From NCBI GenBank assembly GCA_005239745.1, contig SBBL01000099.1, positions 1 through 45,556 of the forward strand: 45,556 nucleotides of DNA. Direction: 5' to 3'. The first letter of the stretch is position 1; every line of letters starts with the position of its first letter. This document shows, in pieces, positions 8,471 to 16,962 of the stretch. Under the pieces are notes generated by a model. It was not told where the DNA came from and ran no database searches. It saw nothing but the letters and a program-made list of their open reading frames with translations. This DNA comes from Candidatus Troglogloeales bacterium. Lineage in GTDB: Bacteria > Nitrospirota > Nitrospiria > SBBL01. The translations under genes and the position numbers were made by a program.

Positions 8471-8614
8471 AGGAGGCGTCTCTATCCAAACGCCCAACAA
8501 CTGTTGATGACGGCTGACGGTGGCGACAGCAATGGATATCGCCGACACGCGTGGAAATTGGAACTACAAAAACTGGCGGATTCCACCACACTGATCATGA
8601 ACGGACATCTTTAA
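8471..8614 (+). pseudogene. ISAzo13-family transposase fragment
   Basis: A 47-codon stretch without a start. It contains YPNAQQLLMTADGGDSNGYR followed by RHAWKLELQKLAD, matching the ADGGGSNGxRxRLWKxELQxLAD signature of ISAzo13/Rhodopirellula-type DDE transposases (PF07592). The frame ends at TAA after LIMNGHL, where the family normally continues to a cysteine/histidine and PPG motif. The upstream 8400-8470 shows no family sequence I can recognise. It is a decayed remnant. Confidence 0.75.
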
Positions 8615-8781
8615 GGGGTCCTTTTTCACGGAGGAACACGCGTTATATAATACATATACTATGATACTATGCAAGCAAAATATCATCAGGCAAAATAGGG
8701 ATGAACAACCCGAAATATCCACTATTTCATCACAAGAACTTACAAAAAACTGGAGGTGGGCAAGGCAATGCGGCTACTTGA

Positions 8782-8958
8782 GGGCACCTCTAAAAACCGT
8801 AGCGAGCGGCCCAAGTGCAAGGCGCACGGAGCACAGGAACCGCAATGTACGCAGTGTACATGAGGATTCCGAGCACAGCGCAGCACCCCAAGAGCTTGCT
8901 CTTGGGGACCCCGCGCAACGCAGCAATTGGGTCACGCAGTAGGTTTTTAGAGGTGCCC
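8782..8958 (+). mobile_element. MITE-like element, complete copy A
   Basis: A 177-bp non-coding element bounded by perfect 17-bp terminal inverted repeats, GGGCACCTCTAAAAACC at the left and its reverse complement at the right. It is flanked by TTGA on both sides (8778-8781 and 8959-8962), a 4-bp target duplication. The interior carries a perfect 10-bp-arm hairpin CCCCAAGAGC-TT-GCTCTTGGGG (8886-8907). It has no transposase, so it must move in trans or be extinct. It matches the copy at 11035 in opposite orientation over its whole length. Confidence 0.85.
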
Positions 8959-9003
8959 TTGACAGAGATATTTACGCTCCCCTACCATACGGCGCCGGTG
9001 GAT

Positions 9004-9077
9004 TGGGGGATCGTCTAATGGCAGGACAGCAGACTCTGACTCTGCTTATCGAGGTTCGACCCCTCGTCCCCCAGCCA
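9004..9077 (+). tRNA. tRNA-Gln (anticodon CTG)
   Basis: The cloverleaf is complete. The acceptor TGGGGGA pairs with TCCCCCA (9067-9073). The anticodon stem GCAGA/TCTGC encloses the loop CTCTGAC, with CTG at 9036-9038. The T-loop is GGTTCGACCC. The discriminator is G and the CCA is encoded (9075-9077). It lies 48 bp upstream of mnmG. Confidence 0.96.
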
Positions 9078-9125
9078 GTTAGGCTGTGTTTTTCCTCTTA
9101 AGTTTGCCAATTTCTACGGAGCGAT

Positions 9126-11015
9126 ATGACAAAAAGTAGCATGGCGGACATCGTTGTAGTGGGCGCGGGTCATGCCGGATGCGAGGCGGCGCTTGCCGCC
9201 GCACGCATGGGCGCGCAGACCACCCTTTTTACCCTGAATATGAGCAACATCGGTCAGATGTCGTGCAATCCCGCGATCGGCGGCATTGCAAAAGGCCACA
9301 TGGTTCGGGAAATAGACGCCCTGGGTGGACAGATGGCACGCGCCATAGACGAGGCGGGGATACAATTTCGCATGTTAAACACCAGCAAAGGACCAGCCGT
9401 GCGCGCCATGCGCGCACAGGCTGACCGAGAACTCTACCGACAGGCAATGACGCATGCCCTACAACATCAGCCCCGTCTCACCGTGGTAGAGGCCCAAGTG
9501 GATGGACTCATCGTGGAGCAGCAGACCGTCCACGGTGTTATCCTGCAAGGAGGGGTTGAATACAGGGCTACGGCGGTTATCCTAACCACCGGGACGTTCC
9601 TGCGGGGCCTCATCCATATAGGTAAAAAAACCACCCCAGCGGGTAGAATCGGTGAAGACCGGTCAGAGGCCGCGTCCGAGGCCCTAGAACGCCTGGGGTT
9701 CCGGTTGGGACGCCTAAAGACCGGCACCCCACCTAGATTAGACGGTCGAACGATTGATTACAGCAGGCTCGAGCCGCAGCGTGGCGACCCCACACCGACA
9801 CCGTTTTCGTATGCCACAAAACAACTTTCCGTTGATCAGGTGCAGTGCTATCTCACCTATACAAATGAGTCCGTCCATAACGTCATCCGTGAACATCTCG
9901 ATGAATCGCCGCTCTATTCCGGGGTTATTACGGGCATTGGCCCGCGCTACTGTCCGTCTATCGAAGATAAGGTGGTAAAGTTTTCTAACCATCCTCGCCA
10001 TCAGGTTTTTTTAGAACCGGAAGGACGAACCACGCCGATTGTCTATCCAAACGGTATTTCAACGAGTTTGCCGGAAGAGACGCAACTGGAATTCATACAA
10101 AAGATCCCCGGGCTTGAAAATGTAACGATGGTCCGTCCGGGATATGCCATTGAGTATGATTACGTCCCGCCACAACAATTGCACCTGACCCTCGAGACGC
10201 GTGTCATCTCCGGCCTCTATTTCGCCGGTCAGATCAACGGAACGTCTGGATATGAAGAAGCCGCCGCACAAGGGCTGATAGCGGGAATTAACGCCACCTT
10301 GCGGTGGCGCGGCCTTTGTGGCAAAACGGAGACAGGTCCGCTGGTCTTAAGCCGGTCACAGGCCTACGTCGGTGTACTTATAGACGATCTGGTCACCTTA
10401 GGGACCGAAGAACCCTACCGGATGTTTACCTCCCGCGCCGAATACCGTTTGCTGTTACGCTACGATAACGCGGACCTGCGCCTGATGGAGATTGGACATA
10501 AAATTGGCCTGCTTTCTGACGAGATGTACGGGGCCTACCTTAAAAAAACCGAGAGCATCGCATCTGTTCGGGAGTGGCTCCACAATACACCAGTGCGCGC
10601 CATTGAAGGCAGAGATACGACGCTAGAGACCTACGACCCCTCATTAACGCTTATGCAATTACTCAAACGTTCAGAGGTTGACCCCAAGGGCGTGATCGGG
10701 CTTTGGCCGGGGGGTGAGGTGGACCCTGCCGTCGCGCAGGAGATTGAGATAGCGGTTCGGTACGGCGGATACATTGACCGTGAACTTGCACACGTGGAGA
10801 AGTTCAAGCGCATGGAGGCCAAGCACATACCGTCAAATATCAGCTACACGCGTGTACCAGGGCTTTCAAGGGAGGTGGTCGAGAAGCTGCATCGGGTACG
10901 GCCCACATCGCTCGGTCAGGCCGCTCGCATCCCCGGTGTCACCCCCGCCGCGATTTCTGTCTTGATGATTGAATTAGAACGCAAGTACCGGCTTCAGGCT
11001 GTTGGGCAACTCTAA
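9126..11015 (+). CDS. mnmG: tRNA uridine-5-carboxymethylaminomethyl modification enzyme MnmG
   Basis: FAD-dependent subunit that, with the GTPase MnmE, installs carboxymethylaminomethyl at wobble U34 of certain tRNAs. The N-terminal dinucleotide-binding motif is [19 protein letters not shown] (about 11-29). The MnmG signatures [35 protein letters not shown] and [18 protein letters not shown] (about 365) are intact. The C-terminal helical domain for MnmE/tRNA contact is present ([21 protein letters not shown]). Its 629 residues are standard. GGAG precedes the ATG by 4 nt. The usual partner rsmG is not adjacent; a repeat element follows instead. Confidence 0.98.
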   Translation: MTKSSMADIVVVGAGHAGCEAALAAARMGAQTTLFTLNMSNIGQMSCNPAIGGIAKGHMVREIDALGGQMARAIDEAGIQFRMLNTSKGPAVRAMRAQADRELYRQAMTHALQHQPRLTVVEAQVDGLIVEQQTVHGVILQGGVEYRATAVILTTGTFLRGLIHIGKKTTPAGRIGEDRSEAASEALERLGFRLGRLKTGTPPRLDGRTIDYSRLEPQRGDPTPTPFSYATKQLSVDQVQCYLTYTNESVHNVIREHLDESPLYSGVITGIGPRYCPSIEDKVVKFSNHPRHQVFLEPEGRTTPIVYPNGISTSLPEETQLEFIQKIPGLENVTMVRPGYAIEYDYVPPQQLHLTLETRVISGLYFAGQINGTSGYEEAAAQGLIAGINATLRWRGLCGKTETGPLVLSRSQAYVGVLIDDLVTLGTEEPYRMFTSRAEYRLLLRYDNADLRLMEIGHKIGLLSDEMYGAYLKKTESIASVREWLHNTPVRAIEGRDTTLETYDPSLTLMQLLKRSEVDPKGVIGLWPGGEVDPAVAQEIEIAVRYGGYIDRELAHVEKFKRMEAKHIPSNISYTRVPGLSREVVEKLHRVRPTSLGQAARIPGVTPAAISVLMIELERKYRLQAVGQL

Positions 11016-11034
11016 AAGCTACCGAAAAATATCA

Positions 11035-11213
11035 GGACACCTCTAAAAACCTACTGCGTGACCCAATTGCTGCGTTGCGCGGGGTCCCCAAGAGCAAGCT
11101 CTTGGGGTGCTGCGCTGTGCTCGGAATCTTCATGTACACCACGTACATTGCGGTTCCTGTACGTAGTAGCCCTTGCACTTCAAGCCGCCTCATGACGGTT
11201 TTTAGAGGTGCCC
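11035..11213 (-). mobile_element. MITE-like element, complete copy B at the clpX stop codon
   Basis: A 179-bp element with termini GGACACCTCTAAAAACC and GGTTTTTAGAGGTGCCC, inverted relative to copy A and similar along its whole length, including the internal hairpin CCCCAAGAGC-AA-GCTCTTGGGG (11086-11107). ATCA flanks it on both sides (11031-11034 and 11214-11217). The right-hand duplicate contains TCA, the complement of the clpX stop TGA. The insertion thus landed on the last codon of clpX and the duplication left the stop intact. It fills nearly the whole mnmG-clpX convergent gap, so any former terminator has been split or replaced. Confidence 0.85.
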
Positions 11214-11214
11214 A

Positions 11215-12492
11215 TCAGGCGGATTTAACGTCTTTTCCCTGATGATAGATAAGAACAGGCTCGGCGGTACCGGAAATGAATGCCTCCGTCACAACACATT
11301 CCTTGATGTCTTCGATGGAGGGAAGGTTATACATCAACTCCAGCATGGCATTTTCAATAATCGCGCGTAATCCACGCGCCCCTGTTTTCTGAGACAGGGC
11401 CAGTTTGGCAATAGCCTCTATGGCACTGGGCATAAAGTTGAGCTTCACGTGTTCCAGGGAGAAAAGTTTCTCATACTGCTTCAAAAGCGCATTTCGCGGC
11501 TCTGTCAGTATCCGAATCAGGGCGGCTTCACTTAGATTGTTCAGCGTCGCAACCACCGGGAAACGACCGATAAACTCCGGTATTAAACCGTACTGAATCA
11601 AATCTTCCGCCTGCACCAGCGAAAGGATGTCTCCGGATCTTCGATGGACTTTTCTAACGTCGGCGCCAAAGCCAATGACCTTCTTGTTAATGCGTCGTTC
11701 GATGATCTTTTCAAGATCAATAAACGTTCCGCCACAAATGAAGAGGATGTCACTGGTATTGACCTGTATAAACTCCTGGTGCGGATGTTTCCGTCCACCT
11801 TGTGGAGGAACATTGGCAATGGTTCCTTCAACCAGTTTCAGCAGTGCCTGCTGGACCCCTTCACCAGAGACATCACGGGTGATAGACGGCGAATCACTCT
11901 TGCGCGCGATTTTATCAATTTCATCAATATAAACAACCCCTCGACACGCCTTCTCAACGTTGTAATCGGCCGCCTGTAATAGCTTGAGGATAATGTTTTC
12001 AACGTCCTCCCCCACATAGCCGGCCTCCGTAAGGGTCGTGGCATCGGCAATCGTGAAGGGCACATCTAAGATACGCGCCAACGTCTGCGCAAGCAGCGTC
12101 TTGCCGGTACCCGTTGGCCCAATCAGCAGAATATTTCCTTTCTGGAGTTCAATGCCGTCACCCGTGCGATGAGTGGCGGCACGCTTTTCGTTTTGGGCGT
12201 TTGAGGTAATTCGCTTGTAGTGGTTGTAAACGGAAACGGCGAGTACTTTTTTGGCCCGTTCCTGTTCGATCACGTACTGATCGAGGGTGGCCTTGATATC
12301 AACAGGTTTTGGGAGCGCGGGCATACGCTCCGGCTTGCCCCCTTCCCATTCCTCTGCAATGATGTCATTGCACAAGTCCACGCACTCATTGCAGATGTAA
12401 ACGGCCGGCCCCGCGATAAGTTTTTTGACCTCATCGCGATTTTTCCCGCAGAAAGAACACCGCAGGTACTCCACCTTCTCATGCTTTGGCAT
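11215..12492 (-). CDS. clpX: ATP-dependent Clp protease ATP-binding subunit ClpX
   Basis: AAA+ unfoldase that recognises substrates and feeds them to ClpP. The N-terminal C4 zinc domain uses Cys12, Cys15, Cys34 and Cys37. Walker A is GPTGTGKT (about 126-133), the pore loop is GYVG in [12 protein letters not shown], and Walker B is [11 protein letters not shown]. The segment [20 protein letters not shown] and the sensor region [11 protein letters not shown] are intact. Its 425 residues are the family norm. It is the last gene of tig-clpP-clpX. Its stop codon lies within the target duplication of a mobile repeat. The tig-clpP-clpX order agrees with many bacteria, but both gaps contain repeat sequence, which may weaken or alter co-transcription. 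Confidence 0.98.
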   Translation of the reverse strand: MPKHEKVEYLRCSFCGKNRDEVKKLIAGPAVYICNECVDLCNDIIAEEWEGGKPERMPALPKPVDIKATLDQYVIEQERAKKVLAVSVYNHYKRITSNAQNEKRAATHRTGDGIELQKGNILLIGPTGTGKTLLAQTLARILDVPFTIADATTLTEAGYVGEDVENIILKLLQAADYNVEKACRGVVYIDEIDKIARKSDSPSITRDVSGEGVQQALLKLVEGTIANVPPQGGRKHPHQEFIQVNTSDILFICGGTFIDLEKIIERRINKKVIGFGADVRKVHRRSGDILSLVQAEDLIQYGLIPEFIGRFPVVATLNNLSEAALIRILTEPRNALLKQYEKLFSLEHVKLNFMPSAIEAIAKLALSQKTGARGLRAIIENAMLELMYNLPSIEDIKECVVTEAFISGTAEPVLIYHQGKDVKSA

Positions 12493-12514
12493 ACGGGAAC
12501 CTCCTTACCTTATT

Positions 12515-12647
12515 GGGTGCACCTCTAAAACCTACTGCGCGTCCAGAGGTGCCCTTAAGAATCTTCATATATTCAACGATATACTGTGTCTCCTGCGCCC
12601 CTCGCGCCTTGCATTCCGGCCGCTCGTGACGGCTTTTAGAGGCGCCC
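12515..12647. repeat. Degenerate MITE-like copy between clpX and clpP
   Basis: The left end GGGTGCACCTCTAAAACC and right end GGCTTTTAGAGGCGCCC are mutated versions of the 17-bp terminal repeats. The interior keeps the right-hand-half motifs (AAGAATCTTCATAT, GCCTTGCATTC, CGCTCGTGACGGC). A third terminus, AGAGGTGCCCTTA (12545-12557), lies inside, suggesting one copy inserted in or deleted into another. No clear target duplication remains. It occupies most of the 172-bp gap in the clp operon. Confidence 0.65.
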
Positions 12648-12664
12648 TCGGGCAAGCACCCACG

Positions 12665-13255
12665 CTATTTTCGGACCGGCGCATGTTCGATAACCTCATC
12701 CACAATACGGTAGTTCCTTGCCTCTTCTCCAGACATGAAGTAGTCTCGCTCGGTGTCCGCCCGCACTTTCTCAATCGGTTGCTGAGTGTGTTTTACTAGG
12801 ATCTCGTTGATGCGCTCTCTAATTTTTAATATTTCTCTTGCATGAATATCAATGTCTGTCGCCTGCCCTTGAAACCCACCTATAGGTTGGTGAATCATCA
12901 CACGTGCATTGGGCAGGGCAAACCGCTTGCCCTCGGTGCCGGCGGCAAGCAGTAAGGCACCCATGCTGGCCGCCTGTCCAACACAAATGGTTGAAACCGG
13001 CGCCTTAATGTATCGGATCGTGTCATAAACGGCAAGCCCAGACGTAACCATGCCACCTGGGGAGTTGATATAGAGATTAATGTCTTTTTCCGGATCTTCG
13101 GCCTCTAAAAAAAGTAGTTGTGCAATGACTAGGTTGGCAACGGCATCGTCTATCCCCGTTCCCAGAAAAACAATACGATCCTTCAACAGCCGAGAGTAAA
13201 TATCAAATGCCCGCTCCCCACGACTCGTCTGTTCGATGACCATTGGAACTAACAT
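12665..13255 (-). CDS. clpP: ATP-dependent Clp protease proteolytic subunit ClpP
   Basis: Self-compartmentalised serine protease working with ClpX. The catalytic serine lies in [14 protein letters not shown] (about residue 97), the histidine in [10 protein letters not shown] (about 122) and the aspartate in [12 protein letters not shown] (about 171). The N-terminus [20 protein letters not shown] and the active-site sheet [18 protein letters not shown] are canonical. The length of 196 is normal. It lies downstream of tig and upstream of clpX. A small inverted repeat GTGTAG-CA-CTACAC (13287-13300) lies 30-45 bp upstream and could be an operator or a weak hairpin. Confidence 0.98.
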   Translation of the reverse strand: MLVPMVIEQTSRGERAFDIYSRLLKDRIVFLGTGIDDAVANLVIAQLLFLEAEDPEKDINLYINSPGGMVTSGLAVYDTIRYIKAPVSTICVGQAASMGALLLAAGTEGKRFALPNARVMIHQPIGGFQGQATDIDIHAREILKIRERINEILVKHTQQPIEKVRADTERDYFMSGEEARNYRIVDEVIEHAPVRK

Positions 13256-13317
13256 ATTCCTTATTCTCCCGGTTGGCCTACTAATTGTGTAGCACTACAC
13301 CCGCTGAATTTCAACCG

Positions 13318-13358
13318 CCCCTAGCCCCGCAGCCGGCATTCCAGCCTCCTAGAACAAA
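13318..13358. repeat. Dispersed repeat family 2 (copy at tig-clpP gap)
   Basis: CCCCTAGCCCCGCAGCCGGC followed by a variable stretch ending in AAAGGGGGG. Almost the same 19 bp occurs at 37537, just before pstB, also followed by an AAGGAGGGG tail. The tail resembles half of the palindrome at 4847. Two copies in unrelated gaps mark it as a dispersed repeat, not a gene-specific signal. Confidence 0.55.
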
Positions 13359-13381
13359 GGGGGGTTATTCCTTCCTTCCCT

Positions 13382-13398
13382 GGCTTTTAGAGGTGCCC
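13382..13398. repeat. Solo MITE terminus abutting the tig stop codon
   Basis: GGCTTTTAGAGGTGCCC, 16 of 17 bases of the right terminal repeat, ends at the base next to the tig stop (TTA, 13399-13401). No matching left end is found within the gap; family-2 repeat sequence lies where the body should be. As at clpX, the element boundary coincides with a stop codon. Confidence 0.6.
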
Positions 13399-14694
13399 TT
13401 ATCCAGATACCGGCCCCACCCGTCCTGTGGACGGTTCAAAGCGGGCAAGCTCGTAAACCCGGTCAATCGCCTTCCTGACCCGCATTTGTTCTCGGTATTC
13501 GTCGCGTGCCGTCTTATCCTGATTAAACCGTTTGGTGACCTCACTTAGAGGTACACGGGCACGATTTGCAATATGGGACATCTCTAAGTCCCACTCTTGC
13601 TCGCTAACATGGACCCCTTCTCTCTCTGCAATGGCATGCAAGACCAGGCTCTTTGCAACACGCCGAACCGCTTCCGGCCTCACCAACTCGTACAACTGTG
13701 CTTGTTTTTCAGCATGAAAATCTGACACACCCATTTGATGCATCATATGGTGGATTTCTCTTTCCGTCCAAGAGGGCGGCGGGGTTACCGGATGTAAGTC
13801 AAGTAGGTCATTCAAGAGGCGGTCTTTTTGGAGTTGTACCTGTTTCTTTCTGGCCTCTTCTAATAATACCCCGCGGAGGTGTTCCCGAAGCGCCGAGAGT
13901 GTCTGAAATTTATTGTCTTTTGCAAAATCGTCATCCAATGCCGGTGCAATATGCGCCTTCACCTCTTGGATGACGATATCGTAGTGAACGGTATGACGCG
14001 GGCCGGTTGCCTCCCCTTGGCCGGAAGGCATGGGGACACTGACCTGTAGGTGTGCGCCACGCTGCTTGCCGAGTAGGGCCTCCTCGATTTCAGGGGGAAG
14101 CTTTCCTACTCCCACTTGAATCATCTCCCCCATCTGGCGACGCCCGGAGACGGGTGGGACGCTTTCCCGTATGGTGTAATCAATGACAAGATAGTTGGAA
14201 GGAGCAACCACATGGTCATCTGGGCAGACCTGCAATTGCCCCTGGGTTTCCTGCATAGTACGTAGAGCGGCGTCAATATCCGATTCGTCAATGGTGACTT
14301 CAGCCGACGATATCGGCAAACCTTGATACTGAAGCGGGCCAATGACGGGGACGACCTCTACCAATACGTGGAAGACCATTTTTTTATTTGGATCGGGCGG
14401 GGCAACCTCCGAGAAAACGGGAAGGGCTATCGGCTCGAGATGGGTGTTCGTGATGGCCTGCCTGTAAGCGCTTTTGAGAAGGTGTTCCACCACGTCTTCT
14501 TCTGCTGCCTTTTTAAATTTTGCCTGGATGAGCGCAAGCGGCACCTTCCCCGGACGAAATCCGGGCAATGACGCTCGTCTCTGAATGTCGGCGTAGGCAC
14601 GGTGAAACTCGGAAGACACTATGTCGGCAGGCACTTCCAACGTCAGCCGCCTCTGGCTAGACGAAACTTCCTGTACCGATACGGCTACCTCCAA
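13399..14694 (-). CDS. tig: Trigger factor, ribosome-associated chaperone
   Basis: Peptidyl-prolyl isomerase and chaperone that binds nascent chains at the ribosome exit. The ribosome-docking signature GFRPGKVP lies in the N-terminal domain, followed by an FKBP-like domain (about 150-240) and a helical C-terminal substrate cradle. I place the start at TTG 14694 because a strong GGAGG (complement of 14702-14706) lies 7 nt upstream and it gives MEVAVSVQEVSSSQRRLTLEVP, the normal family N-terminus. Upstream ATG 14721 lacks a Shine-Dalgarno and lies only about 20 nt from the expected transcription start. The protein is about 431 residues. It heads the tig-clpP-clpX group. Confidence 0.93.
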   Translation of the reverse strand: MEVAVSVQEVSSSQRRLTLEVPADIVSSEFHRAYADIQRRASLPGFRPGKVPLALIQAKFKKAAEEDVVEHLLKSAYRQAITNTHLEPIALPVFSEVAPPDPNKKMVFHVLVEVVPVIGPLQYQGLPISSAEVTIDESDIDAALRTMQETQGQLQVCPDDHVVAPSNYLVIDYTIRESVPPVSGRRQMGEMIQVGVGKLPPEIEEALLGKQRGAHLQVSVPMPSGQGEATGPRHTVHYDIVIQEVKAHIAPALDDDFAKDNKFQTLSALREHLRGVLLEEARKKQVQLQKDRLLNDLLDLHPVTPPPSWTEREIHHMMHQMGVSDFHAEKQAQLYELVRPEAVRRVAKSLVLHAIAEREGVHVSEQEWDLEMSHIANRARVPLSEVTKRFNQDKTARDEYREQMRVRKAIDRVYELARFEPSTGRVGPVSG

Positions 14695-14748
14695 CGAAAC
14701 CCCTCCGAAAGACAACTCCATACCCAATAGGGCATAAAAACCAGCGGC

Positions 14749-14778
14749 AGTCTAGCGACCCACCCACACGTGTGTCAA
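14749..14778 (-). promoter_or_regulatory. Sigma-70-type promoter of tig
   Basis: On the minus strand: TTGACA (complement of 14773-14778), an 18-bp spacer, then TAGACT (complement of 14749-14754). The -35 is perfect and the -10 matches 4 of 6. Transcription would begin near 14741, giving an untranslated leader of about 45 nt to the TTG start at 14694. Confidence 0.6.
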
Positions 14779-14797
14779 CGGGCGCCGCCAACCGGGC

Positions 14798-15045
14798 TAT
14801 AATAAAAAGGTGTGTAAAAGTTTAGAGAGGTGGCGTACGCTTTCGGGTTGAAGAGACCATTAAGTCCCGGTTCCGGGAGAAAGGACACGCCACCATAAGA
14901 GACGGGAACATAAAAGCGATTGAGGAAGCAAGAAGAAATTACGAGGGAACACTCGAAGGACCGCCTAGCCCGGCGTAAAAAACGCGCCGGGAGAACCGGG
15001 AGTTCAAGACCGATACCCCCCTTCGGAACTACGGCTTAACTGCCC
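14798..15045 (+). ncRNA. Structured locus between tig and dnaG, possible RNA or gene remnant
   Basis: TATAAT at 14798-14803 starts about 240 bp with strong local pairing. GGTGGCGT (14829-14836) pairs perfectly with ACGCCACC (14887-14894), enclosing TCCCGG-TT-CCGGGA (14865-14878). CGAG/CTCG (14942-14955) follows. CCCGGCG (14969-14975) pairs with CGCCGGG (14985-14991) around an A-rich loop. No proper -35 precedes the TATAAT. One frame (14823-14968) is open for 47 codons without a start and reads like a plausible hydrophilic peptide (IKAIEEARRNYEGTLEG), so a remnant of a coding gene or of an element-borne RNA is the alternative. I match it to no known RNA family (not 6S, tmRNA or SRP RNA by inspection). 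Confidence 0.35.
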
Positions 15046-15069
15046 TATTTGATATCTCAGTACGAAATT

Positions 15070-15099
15070 TTGACAGAAAGAGGTAGGTTCAGGTATGAT
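15070..15099 (+). promoter_or_regulatory. Sigma-70-type promoter of dnaG-rpoD
   Basis: TTGACA (15070-15075), an 18-bp spacer and TATGAT (15094-15099) match 11 of 12 consensus bases. Transcription would start near 15106. It lies inside the longest open frame of dnaG, so codons before about 15106 would not be in this transcript. Confidence 0.75.
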
Positions 15100-15159
15100 C
15101 CGAGGTTACCGTATTTACAGGCTGATGGCTTCTTAGGTGGCGATATCGAAAGGGTTGCC

Positions 15160-16962
15160 TTGAGCAGTCAGACACGATCAGATCCGTTCGTTACGTGTGT
15201 TCGTGATCGCACCGACTTTATCTCGGTTGTTTCCGACTATGTTGTCCTTAAGAAGGTCGGGCGCGACTATACGGGCTTGTGTCCTTTCCACGCGGAGAAA
15301 CGCCCTTCATTCACGGTTAGCTCTGAAAAACAGCTCTTTTATTGTTTTGGATGTGGGGCAGGCGGCGACCTTTTTGAGTTTATGGAGAAAATGGAAGGGC
15401 TTTCTTTCAAAGAGGCGTTGCATCATCTTGCCAAAAAGGTGGGGGTCCCCATCCCGGAATACCGTGAAGGGGGGGGCGTTGCGTCTGAAAACGTCGAGAT
15501 TTATAGGGTGAATGAAGAAGCGATGGGTTATTACCACCATGTCTTGTGCAAGCGTCCGGAGGCCGCCGTGGCACGTGCCTATTTGGCAGGGCGTGGAATT
15601 AGCGACGAGACCATTCGAGCCTTCTCCGTGGGGTTTGCCCTGCCAGAGCGTGACGGTCTTATCCGTGCACTTAAGGGGCGGTTTAATTCATCACAGCTAG
15701 AGGCGGCGGGTCTTCTGTGCAGGGGAAGACCCGGACAGACACCGTCTGATGATTACGACCGATTCAGAAATCGGGTCCTCTTCCCGATCCGAACATCGCA
15801 AAAAAAAGTGGTCGGGTTTGGTGGGCGCGTGATGGACAGTGCTTTGCCTAAATATCTCAATACCCCGGAAACGGCCGTGTTTAAGAAAGGTAGCCATCTT
15901 TTCGGCCTCGATCAGGGGGGTACGAGACGGGACGCTGTCATTATGGTGGAGGGCTACTTTGATGCCATTTCTGCGCGTCAGGCGGGGATACCCAATGTAG
16001 TGGCCACGCTTGGAACTGCATTAACGGAGGATCACCTTCAATTGGCACGGAGGGTATCCAATGAGATTATTCTTGTGTTTGATCCGGACGAGGCCGGTAC
16101 GCGGGCAGCCTTGCGCGCGGTTCCCCTGATCGCGAAATGTGGGATGCTTGCGAAGGTGGTTTCGCTCCCCTCAAAGCTCGACCCGGACTTGTTCATCAGA
16201 AAACAGGGCAAAGACGCCTTTATGGCATGCCTGAAGGGTGCAAATACGTTAATTGAGTTTGCCATTCGGACATTAGGAAAAGATGCACGTACGATTGAGG
16301 AGCGGCGACGGGTGATCCAGGAACTCATGCCCATGTTGCATCCACTGAAGAGCCCCGTTGAGAGGGGGCACTACGCCCGTGTTTTAGCGGATGTGCTGGG
16401 ACTTACGGAGCGCGACATCCGGGCAGAGTGGGGCCGGGCGCGCCAGGTTTCTTCGATCTCTCCGGTGGCTCCCGGTGGGCACTTGGCCATCGTGAAGCGT
16501 CCCGTTGATGAAGAAACCCTTGTTGGGTTGCTCATCCGAGGTGAAATCAACCTATCGGCTTGGGTGGGTCGCATTGTACCGGATGATTTTTCCGATCCTC
16601 ACCTGAGAGAAATTGTGTCCGTCTTTTGGAATACGGAAACAAAGGCATGGTCCCTTTCAGAGCAGAGGGGAACCCATACGGTCGGTTGGGAGGGAATCAG
16701 TGACACTGCCCGATTGTTAGTTACACGTCTTTCCGTTGCAGGTGTTGTTTATGACGATGCCGAACAGACAGGGAGTGATTGTCTCCGGTCGCTTTGTGTA
16801 AAGCGGCTTCAGCAGGAGAGCAGGGACGTTCAACGGAAACTCAAATCAGCGGAAGCGGCCGGCGATGCGCCGTCCGTTCGGGTGTTGCAACGGAAGTTTT
16901 TTGATATCAAAAAGGCGTTGAGTGGCTCTGTCCATCGCGCCGCAGTTAACCTGGGGGCATAG
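15160..16962 (+). CDS. dnaG: DNA primase DnaG
   Basis: Primase that makes RNA primers at replication forks. The CHC2 zinc domain is LCPFHAEKRPSFTVS (about 39-53) with FYCFGCGAGGD. The catalytic core and TOPRIM domain show VEGYFDAISARQAG (about 264) and ILVFDPDEAGTRAA, and a C-terminal DnaB-binding helical domain ends the chain. The frame is open from ATG 15049, but a near-consensus promoter sits at 15070-15099. I therefore choose TTG 15160, which gives about 600 residues starting just before RDRTDFISVVSDYVVLKK, the usual N-terminal position. A weak AAAGGG lies before it. The TAG is followed immediately by the rpoD ATG, so dnaG-rpoD is one operon. Confidence 0.95.
   Translation: MSSQTRSDPFVTCVRDRTDFISVVSDYVVLKKVGRDYTGLCPFHAEKRPSFTVSSEKQLFYCFGCGAGGDLFEFMEKMEGLSFKEALHHLAKKVGVPIPEYREGGGVASENVEIYRVNEEAMGYYHHVLCKRPEAAVARAYLAGRGISDETIRAFSVGFALPERDGLIRALKGRFNSSQLEAAGLLCRGRPGQTPSDDYDRFRNRVLFPIRTSQKKVVGFGGRVMDSALPKYLNTPETAVFKKGSHLFGLDQGGTRRDAVIMVEGYFDAISARQAGIPNVVATLGTALTEDHLQLARRVSNEIILVFDPDEAGTRAALRAVPLIAKCGMLAKVVSLPSKLDPDLFIRKQGKDAFMACLKGANTLIEFAIRTLGKDARTIEERRRVIQELMPMLHPLKSPVERGHYARVLADVLGLTERDIRAEWGRARQVSSISPVAPGGHLAIVKRPVDEETLVGLLIRGEINLSAWVGRIVPDDFSDPHLREIVSVFWNTETKAWSLSEQRGTHTVGWEGISDTARLLVTRLSVAGVVYDDAEQTGSDCLRSLCVKRLQQESRDVQRKLKSAEAAGDAPSVRVLQRKFFDIKKALSGSVHRAAVNLGA

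Larger units (their letters stand above)
8327..9003. other. Gene-free stretch between the Uma2 gene and tRNA-Gln
   Basis: It holds only an IS end (8362-8387), an ISAzo13 fragment (8471-8614), about 165 bp of AT-rich sequence without a recognisable gene (8615-8781), and the complete 177-bp repeat element (8782-8958). I find no intact coding sequence. Confidence 0.7.

Noticed and set aside
14823-14968. 47-codon frame in the structured locus as a gene
   Set aside because: No start codon in frame after the upstream stop, and the region is better described by strong RNA pairing; kept only as an alternative reading.
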